A DNA stretch of 64,000 bases from assembly GCA_014727915.1 (NCBI GenBank), contig WJMO01000007.1, positions 1 to 64,000 of the forward strand. The letters run 5' to 3'. Below the pieces are notes generated by a model. That model searched no databases, had not been told where the DNA came from, and was given only the letters and a program-made list of their open reading frames with translations. Below are positions 21,295 through 30,310 of the stretch, one piece after another; the first letter of the stretch is position 1, and every line of letters starts with the position of its first letter. A program made the translations under genes and the position numbers. This stretch comes from Candidatus Altarchaeales archaeon (lineage in GTDB: Archaea > Altiarchaeota > Altiarchaeia > IMC4 > SCGC-AAA252-I15).

Positions 21295-21888
21295 TTACTG
21301 CTTTTTCATGTAGGCCTTCTCGACCACTATGTTCTCAGTGGGCCAGTTCCCGTGCGGCCCCTTCCTAGTCGTGGGGGCTGACTTTATCTTGCCGACAACG
21401 TCCATGCCGGAGACTACCTCGCCGAACACCGCGTAGCCGGGGTTGCCAGGAGCATAGTCTAGCATTGGATTGTCTTTTACGTTTATGAAGAACTGGCATG
21501 TCGCAGTGTTAGGGTCGCTGGTGCGAGCCATCGCGATGGTGCCTATGGTGTTCTTCAAGCCGTTCTTGGACTCCAACACTATCGGGGGGTTGGTCGGTTT
21601 CTGAACGCCATCGGCTGTGAAGCCCCCGCCCTGTATCATGAAATCGTCGATTATCCGGTGGAATACCGTGCCGTCATAGTGTCCTGACTCCACATAGGAT
21701 ACGAAATTCTCCACCGTAACCGGCGCATTCTCCCTGTCCAACTCAATCTCAATAACTCCCTTGCTCGTCTCAAAGACTACGATCTCCTTCATTTTGACAT
21801 CAACCTGCTGTGCCTGCTCCTCAGGGGATTCTCCCATGCAACCGCACAATAGAACAAAAAACGCTATGAAAAACAAGCGCATACCCAT
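21295..21888 (-). CDS. cyclophilin-type peptidyl-prolyl isomerase, lipoprotein
   Basis: About 197 residues from ATG 21888. A longer open frame runs into the divergent neighbour, but ATG 21888 or 21882 gives a clean lipoprotein signal (RLFFIAFFVLLCGC, lipobox Cys at the LCGC end). The cyclophilin domain has VFHRIIDDFMIQGG, GTIAMART and CQFFINVKDNP, so the catalytic Arg/Phe/Gln set is largely present. It should assist folding of exported proteins on the outer face of the membrane, which suits the many secreted Cys- and Thr-rich proteins in this window. Confidence 0.92.
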   Translation of the reverse strand: MGMRLFFIAFFVLLCGCMGESPEEQAQQVDVKMKEIVVFETSKGVIEIELDRENAPVTVENFVSYVESGHYDGTVFHRIIDDFMIQGGGFTADGVQKPTNPPIVLESKNGLKNTIGTIAMARTSDPNTATCQFFINVKDNPMLDYAPGNPGYAVFGEVVSGMDVVGKIKSAPTTRKGPHGNWPTENIVVEKAYMKKQ

Positions 21889-21925
21889 AATATAATCATA
21901 GAAGTTGATAAATGAATCGGATATC

Positions 21926-22789
21926 ATGCGAGGTATAAGGGGTTTTCTGCTGAGAGTGTCTTTTTTAAGAAGACCTGCCAGGCCAGGGAGAGGCATGCTA
22001 GTGCTCTTAGGAGGGTTTTTAGCAGCCATATCGCTCGGATTCTACGCGTTTTTCATCGAACCCTGCTGGATAGAAGTCAACACCGTCGAGTTGAGGACGC
22101 ACAAGCTCGATAACGCGGGTTTCAGGGTGGTACAGATCTCGGACCTGCACTGCGACGTGAAGGTCAGGAACGAATACCGGCTGGGGGAATTGATAAACCC
22201 GTTGGAGCCGGACGTTATCGTGTTCACAGGCGACATGCTGAACACCGAGGACGCCCTGCCAACATGCAGGGAGGGATTGAACAGGCTGAAGGCCAAGAGC
22301 GGGAAGTACGCCGTCTACGGGAACTGGGACGTGTGGTACTTCGACAAAACAACACTCTTTGAAGACACCAGCTTCCGAGTATTGGATGGGGAGGGCATAG
22401 ACGTGGTGAAGGACGGTGAGAAAATCCAAATCACAGGAGTTGGATATGACAGGGGAGACATGGCATATGACATATTGGATGACGTTGGAGATGACGAGTA
22501 TAGCATATTACTCTACCACACCCCAGACCTGGTTGAAGGCCTTCAGGGGTTGAACGTGGACCTGTACCTGGCCGGGCACACCCACGGCGGACAGGTGGCG
22601 ATGCCATTCTACGGGGCGATAATCACGCTCGCCAAACACGGGAAAAAATACGAGTCGGGAGAGTACAATGTCGGTGAGACCACATTGTATGTGAACCGTG
22701 GAATTGGAATGGAAGGAGGTCACATGCCAAGGGTGAGATTCCTAGCCCGGCCGGAAGTAACAGTCTTTAACATAAAACCCCAAGGTTAA
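21926..22789 (+). CDS. membrane-anchored metallophosphoesterase (YkuE-like)
   Basis: About 287 residues from ATG 21926 (an in-frame ATG at 21905 is possible). A membrane segment near the N-terminus (MLVLLGGFLAAISLGFYAFFI) is followed by the calcineurin-like core: QISDLHCD, FTGDML, YGNWD, LLYHTP and AGHTHGGQ. This is the two-metal phosphoesterase set. Relatives act on lipid-linked or nucleotide substrates. The catalytic domain faces outwards if the N-terminus is cytoplasmic. Divergent from the cyclophilin with a short intergenic A/T stretch; followed after 5 bases by a cupin gene. Confidence 0.88.
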   Translation: MRGIRGFLLRVSFLRRPARPGRGMLVLLGGFLAAISLGFYAFFIEPCWIEVNTVELRTHKLDNAGFRVVQISDLHCDVKVRNEYRLGELINPLEPDVIVFTGDMLNTEDALPTCREGLNRLKAKSGKYAVYGNWDVWYFDKTTLFEDTSFRVLDGEGIDVVKDGEKIQITGVGYDRGDMAYDILDDVGDDEYSILLYHTPDLVEGLQGLNVDLYLAGHTHGGQVAMPFYGAIITLAKHGKKYESGEYNVGETTLYVNRGIGMEGGHMPRVRFLARPEVTVFNIKPQG

Positions 22790-22794
22790 AACCT

Positions 22795-23166
22795 ATGAAG
22801 GTGAAGTTCACGCCGTTGGAGAGGATCTACGACAGTGAAAGGGGCAGCAACTACGCCCTCGATACGGGCGAGTACATGAGTTTCCTGATAACGAAGCGTT
22901 TGGAGGGCAGTGTCAGCGGCGACCACAGCCACCCAGGTAAGACTAGGGAGAAGAACCCGGAGGTCATGCACCTGCTAGACGGTGAGATCGTCTTCGCCTG
23001 GCGGGAGGACGGGGAAGACTGCGCACGCAAACTGGACGAGCCCACCAGGATAGAGATATCAGCAGGGACATGGCATAAGATAACCGCCCTCACTGACATA
23101 GTGATATTGGAGGAGGGCAGGCTCTCACAGGAGGACTACGAGGAGGACACTGAGAGGTCTACCTGA
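22795..23166 (+). CDS. cupin-domain protein
   Basis: 123 residues. The metal motif HSHPGKTREKNPEVMHLLDGE and the late AGTWHKITAL fit a cupin barrel with His/His/Glu/His ligands. Substrate unknown; such small cupins include sugar epimerase-like and sensory proteins. It shares an operon with the metallophosphoesterase and overlaps the convergent glycosyltransferase at its 3' end by 8 bases. Confidence 0.75.
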   Translation: MKVKFTPLERIYDSERGSNYALDTGEYMSFLITKRLEGSVSGDHSHPGKTREKNPEVMHLLDGEIVFAWREDGEDCARKLDEPTRIEISAGTWHKITALTDIVILEEGRLSQEDYEEDTERST

Positions 23167-23830
23167 CCACGTCCAACTTCCCGTATGGTTTGTCGAAGAA
23201 CATCAGGGAACAGTAGTTGAGCCCATACTGGTAGAAAGTCTTCAAAGTGGACTGCCGCAGACGCCTGTCGCTGACCTGAACCTGGATCTCGGGCTTGTAG
23301 ACGACAGGACCCTTCTTCTGCAAGTGCTTCGCGAGCATTATGTCCTCGCCGATCGGATAACGAGCCCTGAAGCCATCCAGGTATTTGGTCTTGAAAGCGA
23401 GGTTGGAGCCCGCACACTGGGGGAATCCGATGGCCTTGTTCAACGCCGCAAAAGAGTGGTAGAGCTTGTTCGTGACGGTGTGGTTGCTGTCAAGCGAACC
23501 GTAGACGCCGACAACATCCCCCTGGAGGTAGCGGTCTATCTTGGAAAGCCACGCGCGGGGATATATCGTGTCAGCGTCAGCCGAAGCTATTATCTCCCCC
23601 CTGGCAGCCAAAAACCCACGGTATCGTGCGAAGCTCGCGCCCTGCCGGTCCTCGTTCAAGACCACATCGGCGAATTTCCTGGCTATTTCGACCGTATCAT
23701 CCTTCGAGTTGTTGTCAACGACTATGATCTCCTTATGGGGATAGTCTTGACCCACGATAGAAACAAGCATCTCCTCCAGGTTTTCGCCTTCATTGTATGC
23801 TGGCACTACAACAGATATCAGCCTACCCAT
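23159..23830 (-). CDS. glycosyltransferase, family 2
   Basis: 223 residues. VVVPAYNEGENLEEML and VVDNNSKDDT form the nucleotide site, ASADADTIYP is the DxD metal motif, and IGEDIMLAKHLQKKG supplies the ED catalytic base region. The C-terminus (TLKTFYQYGLNYCSLMFF) is amphipathic and may touch the membrane, but no full transmembrane helix is present. Likely adds a sugar to a lipid carrier or surface glycan. Stands alone. Confidence 0.9.
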   Translation of the reverse strand: MGRLISVVVPAYNEGENLEEMLVSIVGQDYPHKEIIVVDNNSKDDTVEIARKFADVVLNEDRQGASFARYRGFLAARGEIIASADADTIYPRAWLSKIDRYLQGDVVGVYGSLDSNHTVTNKLYHSFAALNKAIGFPQCAGSNLAFKTKYLDGFRARYPIGEDIMLAKHLQKKGPVVYKPEIQVQVSDRRLRQSTLKTFYQYGLNYCSLMFFDKPYGKLDVVR

Positions 23831-23883
23831 GGTTACCTATTCTCATGATGAAATAAAAATTCTATTATTGGTTTAACCCCCAG

Positions 23884-25002
23884 TTACTCCCGTATTGCCT
23901 TGGACACACTAGACCAAGTACCAGGCGGGTCGGAAGCCTGCCTCCACCGGTGGACCGTGGATTCGCCGGCCGCATCCATCAAAAGCTCTCCAACACCCTC
24001 AAGACCGGATTTTGAGCGGGTTTTGAACCTTAAAACTTTCTCTCCTGGCTTATCGCCAGGCAGGACAACACCATCCGATATACTGTCACCCTTGCCATCG
24101 CCCATAGAACGGCCATATTCTCCGACTATGTGGTCGCCTGAGGACCTCAAGAAAATCTTTGACCTGCTGCCCTCAAGATCCCATACGCCGGTGAAGAGGA
24201 TGTTTTGATATCCGAGGCTCGCAACCTCCGTGCCAGCAGGAAGATTATAAACAAGGCCGGCATGCCTCGGAGGCAACACCGCAACCCACCCCGGATTCAA
24301 CCGGGTGGCCTTCAATTCAGGGAATACGACAGCAGCTCCAGGAGCCAATTTAGCATTATAGTCATTGGGTATTGTGACAGACTCCCCATGCTGGAGCATA
24401 ACATCTTCAGGAGCATCAGGCTTCTCCATCCGACCGTCAAACCTGCGAATAATGGAGCCAGCGGGCACTGCAGATAGGTTAAGTGGTTTGAAGTGCTGGT
24501 TGCCTATGACACACCCAGCAGGAACCTCGAATTCGCCCTCCCCGGTCACCCTGATTATCGAAGCCTCGGGCATCTGAACAGGCATAGGAGCATCGGGTTT
24601 CCTGAACTGCATGCCTGAAGGCGGAACCCTAACAGCATGCTTAGACGACAAAACCTCCCAATCCGGCTCGACCGCCCTTATCCGCTCAGGAGGTATCGGA
24701 ACGACTGTCCCGTCAGGTTGACCCACATACTGTACTGGCTTGCCGAGGAAATCACCACTACCCACTATAGTCCCCCTAACAGTCCTCTTTTCGAAGGTGA
24801 ACTCGTCAACGAACATGAACTCGTCAGCTGCAGCGGTCGACGCAGACCCGGCAATAGCAGCGGCTGCAACCCCCCCGGCAGCACGCCTGAAAAAATCCCG
24901 CCTACCAAACCTTGGGCCTTCCTCAGACTTCAATTCAACATCCGGGGACTGGCCAGAAGCAGTTTCTTGCTCTTGGACCGCAACCCTCTTTTTAGTCTTC
25001 AT
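23884..25002 (-). CDS. Tat-signal exported protein, unknown
   Basis: 372 residues. The twin-arginine signal GRRDFFRRAAGGVAAAAIAG (Arg 34-35) ends near STAAAD-E at 60. The N-terminal extension of about 30 charged residues is shorter than in the other Tat protein (1618-2799), but the layout is the same. The mature part has several similar segments (VEVPAGCVIGNQHFKPLNLSAVPAGSI style), which suggests a repeated beta-sandwich or cupin-like build, and ends in a beta-rich domain. No enzyme motif found. Confidence 0.75.
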   Translation of the reverse strand: MKTKKRVAVQEQETASGQSPDVELKSEEGPRFGRRDFFRRAAGGVAAAAIAGSASTAAADEFMFVDEFTFEKRTVRGTIVGSGDFLGKPVQYVGQPDGTVVPIPPERIRAVEPDWEVLSSKHAVRVPPSGMQFRKPDAPMPVQMPEASIIRVTGEGEFEVPAGCVIGNQHFKPLNLSAVPAGSIIRRFDGRMEKPDAPEDVMLQHGESVTIPNDYNAKLAPGAAVVFPELKATRLNPGWVAVLPPRHAGLVYNLPAGTEVASLGYQNILFTGVWDLEGSRSKIFLRSSGDHIVGEYGRSMGDGKGDSISDGVVLPGDKPGEKVLRFKTRSKSGLEGVGELLMDAAGESTVHRWRQASDPPGTWSSVSKAIRE

Positions 25003-25078
25003 TCTGCCTTATAGAACAATATGACCTGTTGAATACTATACGGAATGAAAAGAATAAAAAGGGTCGAGTAGAGGATCC

Positions 25079-25501
25079 TTACTCCTCTACAACCTGCGTC
25101 TTGGCGATTTTATCGCCGAACCTGAGACCTTCAGCGTCTACGAAGGGCATTACAAGCTCTACCAGGTTAAGGACAGGTATCACGAATGTTATGTTCCTTA
25201 TCAGGCTGTCCTTGTAGGAACAAGGCGTTATGGCGCCCTTGACGACCTTCAGCTTCATGACCTTCTTGCCTATGCTCCTGCCACCCTTCATACCGTCCTT
25301 GAGAAGAGCGTAACCGAAGCAGACTATGAAGTAGACGGGTACCATCAGGAAACCCACGATCATAGCCAGGCTCTGATCTATCATCGCGGCAGCAAAAGAC
25401 AGGGCCATGGCCACCACGAACAAGACGGCACATAATACCCATACCAGTACCATGTCTATTATGTATGCGATAACCCTTTTTCCGATTGGTGCTTTAGCCA
25501 T
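25079..25501 (-). CDS. RDD-family membrane protein
   Basis: 140 residues. IGKRVIAYIIDMVLVWVL carries the family's R and D in the first membrane helix; two or three further helices follow, and RSIGKKVMKLKVV is the diagnostic RDD loop, with a last segment SLIRNITFVIPVLNLVELV. RDD proteins are small integral membrane proteins of mostly unknown, possibly transport, function. The upstream gap (25502-25620) is the shared promoter region with the divergent GlpA-like gene. Confidence 0.88.
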   Translation of the reverse strand: MAKAPIGKRVIAYIIDMVLVWVLCAVLFVVAMALSFAAAMIDQSLAMIVGFLMVPVYFIVCFGYALLKDGMKGGRSIGKKVMKLKVVKGAITPCSYKDSLIRNITFVIPVLNLVELVMPFVDAEGLRFGDKIAKTQVVEE

Positions 25502-25620
25502 ACAGAATTCACCTCAAAATTGTTTACATAAGAATCTGAGTACTTGCTTAAAAACAAACTCGCCCCATTTTTATTCGGGGAATAGTGAATATAATGAAGT
25601 TTTTCCGATGAGGTTGTCCT

Positions 25621-27072
25621 ATGGGAGGCGGAAGATACGATGTTGCCATAGTAGGTGCGGGGGTCGTCGGCTGCTCGGTCGCAAGAGAGCTGGCAAGGTA
25701 CAGGCTGAAGGTGGTGGTCTTAGAGAAGGAATCCGATGTCGCCGAGGGAGCGTCGGGAGCCAACAGCGGAGTCCTGCACTCAGGGTTCAAAGAGCCCAAA
25801 ATGTCGAAGAAAGCACTATACTGCGTTGAAGGCAACAGGCGCTTCAGGGAGGAGATAGCAGAGGAGCTTGAGGTGCCCTTCAAGCCCATAGGAACCTACA
25901 CCGTCGGCGAGACCGAAAAAGACAGGGAGAAGCTTGAGAAGCTTCTTGAAGCGGGGACGGCAGCAGGCGCGGAAGGGCTGAGGATCATAGAGGAAGATGA
26001 GCTGAAGAAAGCGGAACCCCACGTCAGGGGGAAGGTCGCATTGCTCGCGCCCACCGGGGCCATAATAGACCCCCACGAGTACGTGATCGCATTGGCCGAG
26101 AACGCCGCCGTGAACGGCGTCGACTTCGACTTCAACACCGAAGTGGCTGACGTGGAAGAGAGAGAAGGAGGCTATGTTGTGAAGACCGCCTGCGGGGACT
26201 ATCACGCAAAGTATGTGGTGAACAGCGCCGGCGTATACGCTGACAAGCTGGCTGCCATGGTAGGCTACAACAAGCACAAGGTGAACCCATGCCGGGGCGA
26301 ATACTTCATACTGGACAAGAAGGTCGGAGGACTGATAAGAGGGATGATATACCCCATGCCGCCGGAGAAGACAGGAGGCATCGGAGTCCACCTGACGCCC
26401 ACGATAGCAGGCAACATACTCATAGGCCCCAGCGCAGAGTACATAGCCTGCAAGGACGATGTGGCATCCACTGCCGGGAGGATGAAGGAACTCTACGAGG
26501 GCGCAGTAGCCCTCGTCCCCGAGATAGAGTACAAGGACATCATACACGAGTACTCTGGTTTGAGGAGCAAGATAATCGAGCCGGGGTCGGCCAACAAGGG
26601 AGACTTCGTGGTAGAAGACGAACCGGAGGGGTTCATACAGCTGCTGGGGATAGAATCTCCAGGGCTGACAGCCGCGCCGGTGCTGGCCGAGAAGGTTAGG
26701 GAGATCATCCAAGGCCATGAGAAGCTCGAGGAGAACCCGGACTTCAACCCGCGAAGGAAGGCAAGGGCCAGGTTCAGCGAACTATCCAAGGAAGAGAAGA
26801 GAAAGCTCATCAGGGAAGACCCGGACTATGGGGTCATAGTCTGCAGGTGCGAGGAAGTCACCAAGAGAGAAATCCGAGATGCACTGGAGAACCCCCTGGG
26901 CGTGCGCACGCTGAAGGGTTTGAGGATCCGGACCAGGGCGGGGATGGGCAGGTGCCAGGGCGGATTCTGCCTGCCAAGGATACTACAGATAATCGACGAA
27001 ATATACGGGCAGGGCGTGGAGGCCACTCTAAAGGGGGCCGAGTCCAGGATATGCGATGTGAGGATGCGATGA
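25621..27072 (+). CDS. GlpA-like FAD-dependent dehydrogenase with [2Fe-2S] domain
   Basis: 483 residues. N-terminal FAD Rossmann motif (VAIVGAGVVGCSVARELA) and ASGANSGVLHSGF are typical of glycerol-3-phosphate dehydrogenases of the GlpA/GlpD type. The C-terminal ~70 residues form a BFD-like iron-sulphur domain (VCRCEEVTKREI...GMGRCQGGFC, four Cys). First gene of a conserved three-gene set: its stop TGA overlaps the next ATG, and a DUF1667 protein follows. In Thermotoga and Thermococcales the same trio occurs and is linked to glycerol-3-phosphate oxidation; here it could serve lipid-glycerol turnover. Confidence 0.92.
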   Translation: MGGGRYDVAIVGAGVVGCSVARELARYRLKVVVLEKESDVAEGASGANSGVLHSGFKEPKMSKKALYCVEGNRRFREEIAEELEVPFKPIGTYTVGETEKDREKLEKLLEAGTAAGAEGLRIIEEDELKKAEPHVRGKVALLAPTGAIIDPHEYVIALAENAAVNGVDFDFNTEVADVEEREGGYVVKTACGDYHAKYVVNSAGVYADKLAAMVGYNKHKVNPCRGEYFILDKKVGGLIRGMIYPMPPEKTGGIGVHLTPTIAGNILIGPSAEYIACKDDVASTAGRMKELYEGAVALVPEIEYKDIIHEYSGLRSKIIEPGSANKGDFVVEDEPEGFIQLLGIESPGLTAAPVLAEKVREIIQGHEKLEENPDFNPRRKARARFSELSKEEKRKLIREDPDYGVIVCRCEEVTKREIRDALENPLGVRTLKGLRIRTRAGMGRCQGGFCLPRILQIIDEIYGQGVEATLKGAESRICDVRMR

Positions 27073-28304
27073 AGGAAGCCGACCTTGTGGTTATAGGGGG
27101 CGGGCCTGCCGGGCTGGCAGCGGCCGCGAAGGCCAAGGAGCTGGGAGCAGACGACATAATACTAATAGAACGGGGTGAGCGTCTCGGAGGCATACTGAAC
27201 CAGTGCATACACGACGGCTTCGGAGTGGAGATCTTCAAGAAGGCTTACACAGGCCCGGAGTTCGCCCAGAAATACATAGACAGGATCGGGGAACTGGGCG
27301 TAGAGTGCATGCTGGACTCGACCGTGGTGGACCTCACACCGGATAAGGTGCTCACGGTCCAGAGCCCGAAAGGCCTTTTTGACATCAAGGCCAACGCCAT
27401 CATAGTGACAACGGGGTGCAGGGAGCGGACGCGGGAGATGATAAGGATCCCCGGCTCCCGCCCAGCCGGCGTGTACACGGCGGGAAGCGCCCAGAACATC
27501 ATAAACCTCCTCGGCTACATGGTTGGCAAGAAGGTGGTGATACTCGGGTCGGGGGACATCGGTTTGATAATGGCCCGGAGGATGACGTTGGAAGGCGCGG
27601 ATGTGCTGGCGGTCGTGGAGATAATGCCCTACTCCAGCGGGCTGCAGAGGAACATAGTCCAATGCCTGGAAGACTACGGCATACCATTGTATCTGAAGCA
27701 CACTGTGACCGAGATACGGGGTAACAAGCGTCTGGAGGGGTTGACCATCGCTGAAGTGGATGACAAATTCCAGCCCATAGAGGGGACGGAGAAGGAGTTC
27801 CAATGCGACACCCTGCTGTTGTCCGTTGGCCTGATACCAGAGAACGAGCTGGCGGAGAAAGCGGGCGCGGAGATGGATCCGCGGACGAGGGGTCCTGTGG
27901 TGAACGAAGCCAACCAGACCAGCGTCGAAGGCCTCTACTCTGCCGGGAACTCCCTCCAAGTCCACGACCTGGTGGACTGGGCCGCGTTGGAGGGGGAGAA
28001 CGCAGCCAAACACGCGGTGGAATACGTTAAAGAAGGCAAGACCTTGGGCTCATCCCGAAAGACCGCGGCGGGCGACGGGGTCCTCCAGGTGGTGCCCCAA
28101 AGATACTCCGGAGAGGAGGAGGTCACGCTTTCACTGAGGGTGCGGAATCCCTACTCGAACAAGAACCTCATAGTCAAGGACGGGGAGCGTGAGGTGAAGC
28201 GGGAATACCATGTGAAGATGCTGCCCGCCGAGATGATAAGGGTTAAGATAACAGAGGAAGAAGCAAAGGCAGCGAAGGAGATGAGAGTGTATGTCGAAGA
28301 TTGA
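27069..28304 (+). CDS. NAD(P)/FAD-dependent oxidoreductase, partner of GlpA-like protein
   Basis: 411 residues from ATG 27069, which overlaps the preceding stop (ATGA); the longer open frame upstream is not used. FAD site LVVIGGGPAGLAAAAKAKE, a second nucleotide site KKVVILGSGDIGLIMARR for NAD(P)H, and the C-terminal AGNSLQVHDLVDWAALEGE binding the flavin. The shape is that of thioredoxin-reductase/NADH-oxidase-like subunits without an obvious CxxC redox pair. It probably passes electrons between the GlpA-like subunit and NAD(P). A short C-terminal extension of about 70 residues (VTLSLRVRNPYSNK...) is typical of this group. Confidence 0.9.
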   Translation: MKEADLVVIGGGPAGLAAAAKAKELGADDIILIERGERLGGILNQCIHDGFGVEIFKKAYTGPEFAQKYIDRIGELGVECMLDSTVVDLTPDKVLTVQSPKGLFDIKANAIIVTTGCRERTREMIRIPGSRPAGVYTAGSAQNIINLLGYMVGKKVVILGSGDIGLIMARRMTLEGADVLAVVEIMPYSSGLQRNIVQCLEDYGIPLYLKHTVTEIRGNKRLEGLTIAEVDDKFQPIEGTEKEFQCDTLLLSVGLIPENELAEKAGAEMDPRTRGPVVNEANQTSVEGLYSAGNSLQVHDLVDWAALEGENAAKHAVEYVKEGKTLGSSRKTAAGDGVLQVVPQRYSGEEEVTLSLRVRNPYSNKNLIVKDGEREVKREYHVKMLPAEMIRVKITEEEAKAAKEMRVYVED

Positions 28305-28659
28305 CAGGGAGCTGATATGCATAGTCTGCCCCCAGGGGTGCACGATAAAGGTGTCAGGAACAGAGGACAAGCTGGAGATAGAGGGCAACAGGTGCCAGAG
28401 GGGCCACGACTACGCCGTGAAGGAGGTGACCGCCCCGGAGAGGACCATAACATCCAGCGTGAAGGTGTCGGGCGGCGAGCTGCCGGTCGCGTCCGTTAAG
28501 ACCGACGGGACAGTGCCCAAAGCCAACATCCTCAACTACATGAAGGAGATACGTAAGGCCAGAGTCAAAGCTCCCGTGAACATAGGGGACGTAGTGATAG
28601 AGGACCTGGGCGGAACCAGCGTCAAAGTGGTAGTCACAAAGAAGGTAGGCAAGAGATAA
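28291..28659 (+). CDS. DUF1667 protein
   Basis: 122 residues, overlapping the oxidoreductase gene by 14 bases. Cys motifs CIVCPQGC near the N-terminus and CQRG (about residue 36) suggest bound metal or an iron-sulphur cluster. DUF1667 proteins are almost always found behind this GlpA/oxidoreductase pair, so it is probably the third subunit or an electron-transfer partner. Confidence 0.9.
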   Translation: MSKIDRELICIVCPQGCTIKVSGTEDKLEIEGNRCQRGHDYAVKEVTAPERTITSSVKVSGGELPVASVKTDGTVPKANILNYMKEIRKARVKAPVNIGDVVIEDLGGTSVKVVVTKKVGKR

Positions 28660-28666
28660 TAAAAGT

Positions 28667-29401
28667 CTATTTTTTAAGGAATCTATTCCTGTAGTCCTCC
28701 ATGCTTCTGCCAGCCTGCAGCTGCCTTAGATATTCTTTACCGCCTGGTACGTGACGTAATACTGCAACGACCGCATCTGGAACCGAGTTGGGACTCAACT
28801 CCAACAACTGACTAACCTCCCCCAACGCCCTGCGTTCGATATCGTTCAACCCGGGGTCTTTCATGTTAGCCGCCGCCTTCCGGGAAGCGTCCGATATTTC
28901 ACGGGAAGCCCAGTGCCATTCAGCCGTTGTGTGACCTTCACGCTCCGCCATCGTGCACTCCCCGTAGGGGCATCTTCCTTCAATAGGATGGTAGCGGGGA
29001 GCACCCTCCACCGGCTTCCGGTCCGGCAAGGCCATGAACTCCTCCATGGACCTGCCACGGTGCAGGCCTTTGAGGAACTCCTCGCCGCCTGGTGCGTGGC
29101 GGACCACCGCCACAACCACCTCAGGCAGGAAGTACTCGTCATATTCGAACGTTTCAGGGTTCATACGATCGCTCAGCGAGGAGAGGCTTCTCAGCGCCTT
29201 ATGCTCGAACTGGTCCAGCCCGCCCGATTCTCTGAGCTGCCGTACGCCCCTGAAGATCTCATATGAAGCCCACATCCGCTCAAGACCTGTTCTACTCCGC
29301 ATCTCCCTGAAGAACGGGAGAGCCTTCATATTATCGTCTTCAAGGCCCTCACGAATAATCTCCCGGACAGAATACACGGGTTTATCACGCTCCCTGAGCA
29401 T
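28667..29401 (-). CDS. internally duplicated protein, unknown
   Basis: About 244 residues from ATG 29401 (a GTG at 29413 is an alternative). Two related halves are visible: each has a helix with W-AS-EI, then E-x-RAL/KAL...LS, PD/PE-VVAV-RH, PGG(E/K)E, L..L, and GRSME. The first ends at about residue 112 and the second at the C-terminus. Between them lies a Cys-containing linker (CPYGECTMAE). The repeat pattern suggests a helical repeat fold. No known family recognised. Confidence 0.7.
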   Translation of the reverse strand: MLRERDKPVYSVREIIREGLEDDNMKALPFFREMRSRTGLERMWASYEIFRGVRQLRESGGLDQFEHKALRSLSSLSDRMNPETFEYDEYFLPEVVVAVVRHAPGGEEFLKGLHRGRSMEEFMALPDRKPVEGAPRYHPIEGRCPYGECTMAEREGHTTAEWHWASREISDASRKAAANMKDPGLNDIERRALGEVSQLLELSPNSVPDAVVAVLRHVPGGKEYLRQLQAGRSMEDYRNRFLKK

Positions 29402-29452
29402 TAGAGACACCACCTATGTTAAACTATAATATCCAGTTCTTAATATGTTCAC

Positions 29453-30253
29453 ATGGTCGGGAAGGAAGAGCTCATAATGGTGTTCCTCGTGTTCGTCATG
29501 ATGGCGGTGCTGGTGTTCCTGCTTTTGCTGCCATCCCAGAGGTTCATGGAACACGCCGAGAGAGCTCTTGAAAGGGTATTCGCCCTGCTGCCGACAACGA
29601 CCACGACAACCACATCAACCACTACCACGTCAACCACTACAGACACAACGACGTCAACGACCACCCATAGCACCACCACCACGACTGGCACAACAACCAC
29701 CTCAACGACCACCACGACTACCACGACCACTTTAGGCGGTAAAAGGTGCGGTTCACCGTTGGACTGCGGCGGAATAGTTTCGGAGCTGAAGTGCAAGGTG
29801 AACAGCATATACAACTACACCACCACATACAGGTGCCGGAACCCCGGCACAGAGTACTCCCAGTGCGTGGGCAGGATAAGGAGCGTGGTTGTGGACAGGT
29901 GCGAGGAATACGAGGACTGCGTGGACGGCAGGTGCGTCAGACTCTACGCTGACGACTGCGACTACGAGTGCGACCGGGCAGGATACCAGAGATACTACTG
30001 CACCAACAGCGTGTGCAGCAGCGGAGACGTGGAAGTGGACGTTGACAGATGCCCCAACGGAGACAGATGCTGCTGCCTATACGAGGGAAGCACAACGACC
30101 ACGACGACAGACACGACCCAGACAACGACCACCACCGCAGCACCCACCACGACAACCTCCGCGCCGACAACCACCACCGCAGCACCCACCACGACAACCT
30201 CCGCGCCGACTACGACCACAGTGGCTCCGACAACCACCACCGCAGCACCTTGA
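29453..30253 (+). CDS. Thr-rich membrane-anchored surface protein
   Basis: 266 residues. A single N-terminal membrane helix (about 7-27) is followed by a short helix, a Thr/Ser spacer (about 45-97), a Cys-rich domain of about 110 residues with some 16 cysteines (CEEYEDCVDGRC, CDYECDRAGY, CCC), and a second Thr/Ala/Pro-rich C-terminal spacer containing a 14-residue tandem repeat. The Thr spacers are likely O-glycosylated and hold the disulphide-rich domain away from the cell. Similar spacers occur in the proteins at 10334-11149 and 37791-40385. Function unknown. Confidence 0.75.
   Translation: MVGKEELIMVFLVFVMMAVLVFLLLLPSQRFMEHAERALERVFALLPTTTTTTTSTTTTSTTTDTTTSTTTHSTTTTTGTTTTSTTTTTTTTTLGGKRCGSPLDCGGIVSELKCKVNSIYNYTTTYRCRNPGTEYSQCVGRIRSVVVDRCEEYEDCVDGRCVRLYADDCDYECDRAGYQRYYCTNSVCSSGDVEVDVDRCPNGDRCCCLYEGSTTTTTTDTTQTTTTTAAPTTTTSAPTTTTAAPTTTTSAPTTTTVAPTTTTAAP
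30131..30214 (+). repeat. 42-bp tandem repeat in the Thr-rich tail
   Basis: Two near-identical 42-base units (30131-30172 and 30173-30214, 14 codons each, TTAAPTTTTSAPTT) sit in a larger ACN-rich tract. Such tracts change length by slippage, so spacer length may vary among strains. Confidence 0.75.
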
Positions 30254-30310
30254 CCAAGACTGTTACCCGGGGACACGGGAGTTTTTTTACTGCGACATAT
30301 ATGTTATCCC

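Noticed and set aside
25816..26718. 300-codon open frame antisense to the GlpA-like gene
   Set aside because: It lies wholly opposite a clear FAD dehydrogenase, has an odd composition rich in Tyr, His, Val and Gly, and shows no motif. It is a by-product of GC-rich codon use on the other strand.
27162..28013. 283-codon open frame antisense to the NAD(P)/FAD oxidoreductase
   Set aside because: Same situation: the sense frame has both nucleotide-binding motifs, and the antisense product looks random.
29585..30250. Repeated ACN/CCN tracts considered as a CRISPR or satellite array
   Set aside because: The repeats are in frame, without unique spacers of constant length, and encode Thr-rich linkers of a surface protein.
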